From: Stenotrophomonas_A sp002429615
GTDB lineage: Bacteria > Pseudomonadota > Gammaproteobacteria > Xanthomonadales > Xanthomonadaceae
Assembly: GCA_031987425.1 (NCBI GenBank)
Contig: DALZZL010000059.1
Location: forward strand, 1-20,403
DNA length: 20,403 nucleotides
Direction: 5' to 3'
The notes under the pieces: model-generated
What the model was told of the DNA's origin: nothing
Seen by the model: the letters and a program-made list of their open reading frames with translations, nothing else
The model's database searches: none
Shown here: one piece after another, positions 17,256-20,403 of the stretch
Position numbering within the stretch: the first letter of the stretch is position 1
How the letters are laid out: the number at the start of each line of letters is the position of its first letter
Made by a program: the position numbers and the translations under genes

Positions 17256-17861
17256 ATGTTCACCGGCATCATCGAAGGCGTCGGCCGCCTGGCCGAGCGC
17301 GAGCCGCGCGGCGGCGACGTGCGCTTCAAGTTCGAGACCGGCGACCTGCCGTTCGACCACGTCCAGATGGGCGAAAGCATCGCCGTCAACGGCGTGTGCC
17401 TGACCGTCATCGCGTTCGACGCGGGCAGCTTCCACGCCGACGCCTCCACCGAAACCCTCTCGCTCACCACGCTGGGCGAACTGCCCGTCGGCGCGGTGCT
17501 TAACCTGGAGCGCGCGATGCGCCCGACCGACCGTCTTGGCGGCCACCTGGTCAGCGGCCATGTCGATGGCCTGGGCCGGGTGCTGTCCGTGCACGAGGAT
17601 GCGCGTGCGCAGCGCTGGCGGTTCGCGGCTCCGGCCGCGCTGCTGAAGTACATCGCCAAGAAGGGCTCGATCTGCGTGGACGGCGTCAGCCTGACCGTCA
17701 ACGAAGTCGACGGCGAGGGCTTCGAGGTCGCGCTGATCCCGCATACCGTCGCGCATACGCGTTTCGCGCACACGCAGGTGGGTGATGCGGTGAACCTGGA
17801 AATCGACCTGGTCGCGCGCTATGTCGAGCGCCTGCTTGGCAACCCAGGAGGCCAGGCATGA
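17256..17861 (+). CDS. ribE: Riboflavin synthase alpha subunit
   Basis: Catalyses dismutation of two 6,7-dimethyl-8-ribityllumazine molecules to riboflavin, the last step of the pathway. The 201-aa protein has two lumazine-binding repeats. The first begins MFTGIIEGVGRL and has ESIAVNGVCLTV. The second follows RPTDRLGGHLVSGHVDGLG and has SICVDGVSLTVNEV and VALIPHT. The start at 17256 has GGAGG 7 nt upstream; the frame is open back to 16995 only through the riboswitch. The 3' end overlaps ribBA by 4 bp (ATGA), so the two are cotranslated. Some genomes name this gene ribC. Confidence 0.97.
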   Translation: MFTGIIEGVGRLAEREPRGGDVRFKFETGDLPFDHVQMGESIAVNGVCLTVIAFDAGSFHADASTETLSLTTLGELPVGAVLNLERAMRPTDRLGGHLVSGHVDGLGRVLSVHEDARAQRWRFAAPAALLKYIAKKGSICVDGVSLTVNEVDGEGFEVALIPHTVAHTRFAHTQVGDAVNLEIDLVARYVERLLGNPGGQA

Positions 17862-18958
17862 ACTTCGCCACCGTCCCCGAACTGCTGGAAGAAATCCGCG
17901 CCGGCCGCATGGTGGTCATCGTCGACGACGAGGACCGCGAGAACGAAGGCGACCTCATCATGGCCGCCGAGCTGGTCAAGCCGGCCGACATCAACTTCAT
18001 GGTCACCCACGGCCGCGGCCTGGTGTGCCTGCCGCTGACCCGCGAGCGCGCCGGCCAGCTCGGGCTGGCGCCGATGGTGCGTGCCAATACCGCGCAGTTC
18101 CAGACCAATTTCACCGTCTCCATCGAGGCCGCCGAAGGCGTCACCACCGGCATCTCGGCCTACGACCGCGCCCACACCATCCGCACCGCGGTGAAGCCGG
18201 ACGCGCGCCCGGACGACCTGCACCAGCCCGGGCACATCTTCCCGCTGATCGCCCAGCCCGGCGGCGTGCTCACCCGCGCCGGCCACACCGAGGCCGGCGT
18301 GGACCTGGCGATGCTCGCGGGCCTGGAGCCGGCCGGCGTGCTGGTCGAGATCCTCAACCCGGACGGCAGCATGGCGCGCCGCCCGGAGCTGGAAGTGTTC
18401 GCCCGCGAGCACGGCCTGAAGATCGGCTCGATCGCCGACCTGATCGCCTACCGCCTGGCCACCGAGCACACCGTCGAGCGCGTCGACGAGCGCGAGATCC
18501 AGACCGAGTTCGGGCCGTTCCGGCTGCTGACCTATCGCGACCGCATCGCCCACGACCTGCATTTCGCCCTGGTCCGCGGCACCCCGGACAAGGACACCCC
18601 GACCCTGGTCCGGGTCCAGGTCGAGAACCCGCTGGCCGACCTGCTGCACTGGCGGCGCGACGATTTCGGCGTCGCCAGCTCCGATGCGCTGCGCGCGATC
18701 GCCGCCGAAGGGCAGGGCGTGATGGTGGTGCTGTCGGCCCCGCGCGACGAGAACGCCCTGCTGGCGCGCCTGCGCCAGGAGCCGGTCACCCGCCCGCCCG
18801 GCAAGGACAAGGACGTGGGCCAATGGCGCCGCAACGGCGCGGGCGCGCAGATCCTGGCCGACCTCGGCCTGGGCCGGCTGCGGGTGCTGGGCAAGCCGCG
18901 CCGGCAGATCGGCCTGGCCGGTTATGGCCTGGAAATCGTCGAGACGCTGGAACCCTGA
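17858..18958 (+). CDS. ribBA: RibBA-type DHBP synthase with degenerate GTP cyclohydrolase II half (RibBX-like)
   Basis: The N-terminal half is 3,4-dihydroxy-2-butanone-4-phosphate synthase, which makes the four-carbon unit for lumazine from ribulose 5-phosphate. It shows VIVDDEDRENEGDLIMAAE (about 20-38), FMVTHGRGLVCLPL and LTRAGHTEAGVDLA. The C-terminal half (about 205-366) resembles GTP cyclohydrolase II. It lacks the zinc-binding Cys motif: where SECLTGD and RCDCG are expected, VRVQVENPLADLLHWRRDDF is found. I see no cysteine in this half, so it is probably not a GTP cyclohydrolase. This is the pattern of the proteobacterial RibBX variant, whose X domain role is unclear. A true ribA should exist elsewhere. 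Length is 366 aa, and the gene overlaps ribE by 4 bp. Confidence 0.95.
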   Translation: MNFATVPELLEEIRAGRMVVIVDDEDRENEGDLIMAAELVKPADINFMVTHGRGLVCLPLTRERAGQLGLAPMVRANTAQFQTNFTVSIEAAEGVTTGISAYDRAHTIRTAVKPDARPDDLHQPGHIFPLIAQPGGVLTRAGHTEAGVDLAMLAGLEPAGVLVEILNPDGSMARRPELEVFAREHGLKIGSIADLIAYRLATEHTVERVDEREIQTEFGPFRLLTYRDRIAHDLHFALVRGTPDKDTPTLVRVQVENPLADLLHWRRDDFGVASSDALRAIAAEGQGVMVVLSAPRDENALLARLRQEPVTRPPGKDKDVGQWRRNGAGAQILADLGLGRLRVLGKPRRQIGLAGYGLEIVETLEP

Positions 18959-19037
18959 TCCGGCTGTTCACGCACATGGCGCGGTCCCCGGGGCCGCGCC
19001 GCGTTAAACTGACCCACCTTTCGAGCCCCCGCAGCAC

Positions 19038-19505
19038 ATGAGCCACTACGAAGGCGACCTCCGCGCCCCTGAAAACGCGCGCTTCGCGATCATCGCCAGC
19101 CGCTGGAACGCCCGCATCACCGATGCGCTGGTGGCCGGCGCACGGCAGAGCCTGGCCGGCAACGGCATCGCCGAGGACGCCATCGACGTGGTCCGCGTGC
19201 CTGGCGCCTGGGAACTGCCGCTGGTCGCCGCGCGCCTGGCCGCCAGTGGCCGCCATGCGGCCATCATTGCCCTGGGCTGTGTGATCCGCGGCGATACCCG
19301 CCATTACGAGCACGTCGCCGACCAGTGCGCCGAAGGCCTGATGCGCGTGCAGCTCGACCATCGCCTGCCGGTGCTCAATGGCGTGCTTGCGGTCGAACGC
19401 GTCGAGGATGCCGAGGCGCGTGCCGGTGGCAGCCATGGCAACAAGGGCGAGGAGGCCGCGCTGTCGGCCCTGGAAATGATCAACCTGGTGGAGCAGCTGC
19501 CATGA
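19038..19505 (+). CDS. ribH: 6,7-dimethyl-8-ribityllumazine synthase
   Basis: Condenses the RibD-pathway pyrimidine with dihydroxybutanone phosphate to give lumazine, the substrate of RibE; the family forms pentamers or icosahedral shells. The 155-aa protein has FAIIASRWNARITDAL, VVRVPGAWELPLVA, ALGCVIRGDTRHYEHVA with the catalytic His, and PVLNGVLAVER. It lies 79 nt after ribBA. No clear Shine-Dalgarno is visible; TAAACT at 19005-19010 could be a weak -10 for an extra promoter. A GC hairpin (18980-18998) lies in the gap, without a T tract. The 3' end overlaps nusB by 4 bp (ATGA). Confidence 0.97.
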   Translation: MSHYEGDLRAPENARFAIIASRWNARITDALVAGARQSLAGNGIAEDAIDVVRVPGAWELPLVAARLAASGRHAAIIALGCVIRGDTRHYEHVADQCAEGLMRVQLDHRLPVLNGVLAVERVEDAEARAGGSHGNKGEEAALSALEMINLVEQLP

Positions 19506-19984
19506 ACAAGCCCACCGGCCACAAGCACAACGGTCCGCGTCCGCCGCGCCGCGATGGCGTCGACCCGGTGCTGCGCTCGCGCGCGCGCCGCCGCGCGCTG
19601 CAGGCCATCTACGCCTGGCAGATTTCCGGCGGCTTCGCCAAGCAGGTCATCGCCCAGTTCGCCCACGAGCAGGCCCACGAGATCGCCGACCTGGCGTATT
19701 TCGAGGCGCTGGTCGAGGGCGTGCTCGCGCATCGCGCCGAACTGGACGAAGCGCTGGTCGGCTACCTGGACCGCAGCGTCGAGGAAGTCGACGCGATCGA
19801 GCGTGCGGTGCTGCGCCTGGCCGCCTACGAACTGCTGTACCGCCAGGACGTGCCGTACCGCGTGGTCATCAACGAGGCCATCGAGACCGCCAAGCGTTTC
19901 GGCTCCGAGCACGGCCACACCTACGTCAACGGGGTGCTCGACCGTGCCGCCGTCGAATGGCGCAAGGTCGAATCGGGCGGCTGA
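19502..19984 (+). CDS. nusB: Transcription antitermination factor NusB
   Basis: An RNA-binding factor that with NusE (S10) binds boxA and supports rRNA antitermination. The 160-aa all-helical protein has SRARRRALQAIYAWQISG, AYFEALVEGV, RAVLRLAAYELLYRQDVPYRVVINEAIETAKRFGSEHGHTYVNGVLD, the NusB signature region, and a short C-terminal tail. The first 20 residues are basic and polar (MNKPTGHKHNGPRPPRR), a common extension in this group. The start at 19502 is set by the ATGA overlap with ribH and by family length. The ribH-nusB-thiL order is conserved in E. coli and many gammaproteobacteria. Confidence 0.96.
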   Translation: MNKPTGHKHNGPRPPRRDGVDPVLRSRARRRALQAIYAWQISGGFAKQVIAQFAHEQAHEIADLAYFEALVEGVLAHRAELDEALVGYLDRSVEEVDAIERAVLRLAAYELLYRQDVPYRVVINEAIETAKRFGSEHGHTYVNGVLDRAAVEWRKVESGG

Positions 19985-20000
19985 GCCCGGCCGCCGGCCG

Positions 20001-20403
20001 ATGCCCGAGTTCGCGCTGATCGACCGCCTGCGCCGCCGCGTGCGCGGTCGCGAGGACGTGCCATTGGGCATCGGCGATGACGCCGCGCTGCTGCAGCCTC
20101 CGGCCGGCGAGCAGCTGGCGATCACCGCCGACACGCTCAACGCCGGCGTGCATTTTCCCGCTGAGACCACGCCGGCCGATATCGGCTGGAAGACGTTGGC
20201 GGTCAATCTCTCCGACCTGGCCGCGATGGGTGCCCAGCCGCGCTGGTGCACGCTGTCGTTGTCGCTGCCCGATGACGATGCGGCCTGGCTCGATGGCTTT
20301 GCCGATGGCTTCTTTGCCTTGGCGGATGCGCATGGCATCGCCCTGGTCGGCGGCGACACCACGCGCGGGCCACGCTCGCTGTCGGTCACCGCGATCGGCG
20401 GCG
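20001..20403 (+). CDS. thiL: Thiamine-monophosphate kinase (3' partial)
   Basis: Phosphorylates thiamine monophosphate to thiamine pyrophosphate. The first 134 residues are in the window and the gene runs off the right edge. Family segments are MPEFALIDRLRRRV, GIGDDAALL (the N-terminal Asp pair for Mg-ATP), AITADTLNAGVHFP, KTLAVNLSDLAAMGAQPRW and VGGDTTRGP. The ATG at 20001 is 16 nt after nusB, with no clear Shine-Dalgarno; the gap is a GC-rich near-palindrome (CCGGCCGCCGG). Context ribH-nusB-thiL supports the call. Confidence 0.95.
   Translation, partial: MPEFALIDRLRRRVRGREDVPLGIGDDAALLQPPAGEQLAITADTLNAGVHFPAETTPADIGWKTLAVNLSDLAAMGAQPRWCTLSLSLPDDDAAWLDGFADGFFALADAHGIALVGGDTTRGPRSLSVTAIGG

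Noticed and set aside
17858..18958. Annotating the gene as a fully bifunctional RibBA
   Set aside because: The C-terminal half lacks the zinc-binding cysteines needed for GTP cyclohydrolase II.

Overview
This window comes from the chromosome of a high-GC gammaproteobacterium, most likely a Xanthomonadaceae/Lysobacterales member (Stenotrophomonas, Pseudoxanthomonas or a relative). The placement is inferred from three things: the strong GC bias that opens long antisense reading frames, the run glyA-(membrane protein)-nrdR-ribD-ribE-ribBA-ribH-nusB-thiL, and a REP-like element with a GTAG head of the kind described from Stenotrophomonas. No 16S or other decisive marker is present.

Region 1 (1-5623, + strand) is the distal end of a bacterial cellulose operon: bcsZ (GH8 endoglucanase, 5' end cut by the window) overlapping bcsC (TPR periplasmic scaffold plus outer-membrane barrel, 1516 aa). 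BcsC carries a long Ala/Pro/Tyr linker and a helical-looking stretch inside its C-terminal domain. bcsA and bcsB are presumably just upstream, outside the window.

Region 2 (5656-8304, - strand) holds a two-gene XRE/Fic cassette matching the 'mobile mystery protein A/B' pair, then an AzgA-type purine permease. The cassette has a 22-bp near-perfect palindrome just upstream of the XRE gene, a good candidate operator. A REP-like hairpin sits 13 bp before the permease start.

Region 3 (8305-10747) has ettA (ABC-F translation factor, - strand) and a secreted RcnB-family protein (+ strand), each with an intrinsic terminator.

Region 4 (10768-13268, - strand) is a two-component operon: a NarL/LuxR-type response regulator followed by a 7TM sensor kinase of the 7TMR-DISM/HisKA_3 type, overlapping by 1 nt. 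No target gene is recognisable nearby.

Region 5 (13389-20403, + strand) is housekeeping: glyA with its own promoter, a small unknown membrane protein, nrdR, ribD, an FMN riboswitch (RFN element), ribE, a RibBA whose GTP cyclohydrolase II half has lost its cysteines (RibBX type), ribH, nusB and the 5' part of thiL. The riboswitch precedes ribE, so ribE and ribBA are probably under direct FMN control, with ribH-nusB-thiL following. The ribE Shine-Dalgarno lies in a perfect 14-nt palindrome, and a 17-codon ORF crosses that palindrome and ends in TGATG at the ribE start; this may form a translational switch.

The most unusual items are the XRE/Fic cassette with its palindrome and odd fic start region, the riboswitch expression platform, and the BcsC insertion. 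No CRISPR array, tRNA, rRNA, insertion sequence or prophage gene was seen.
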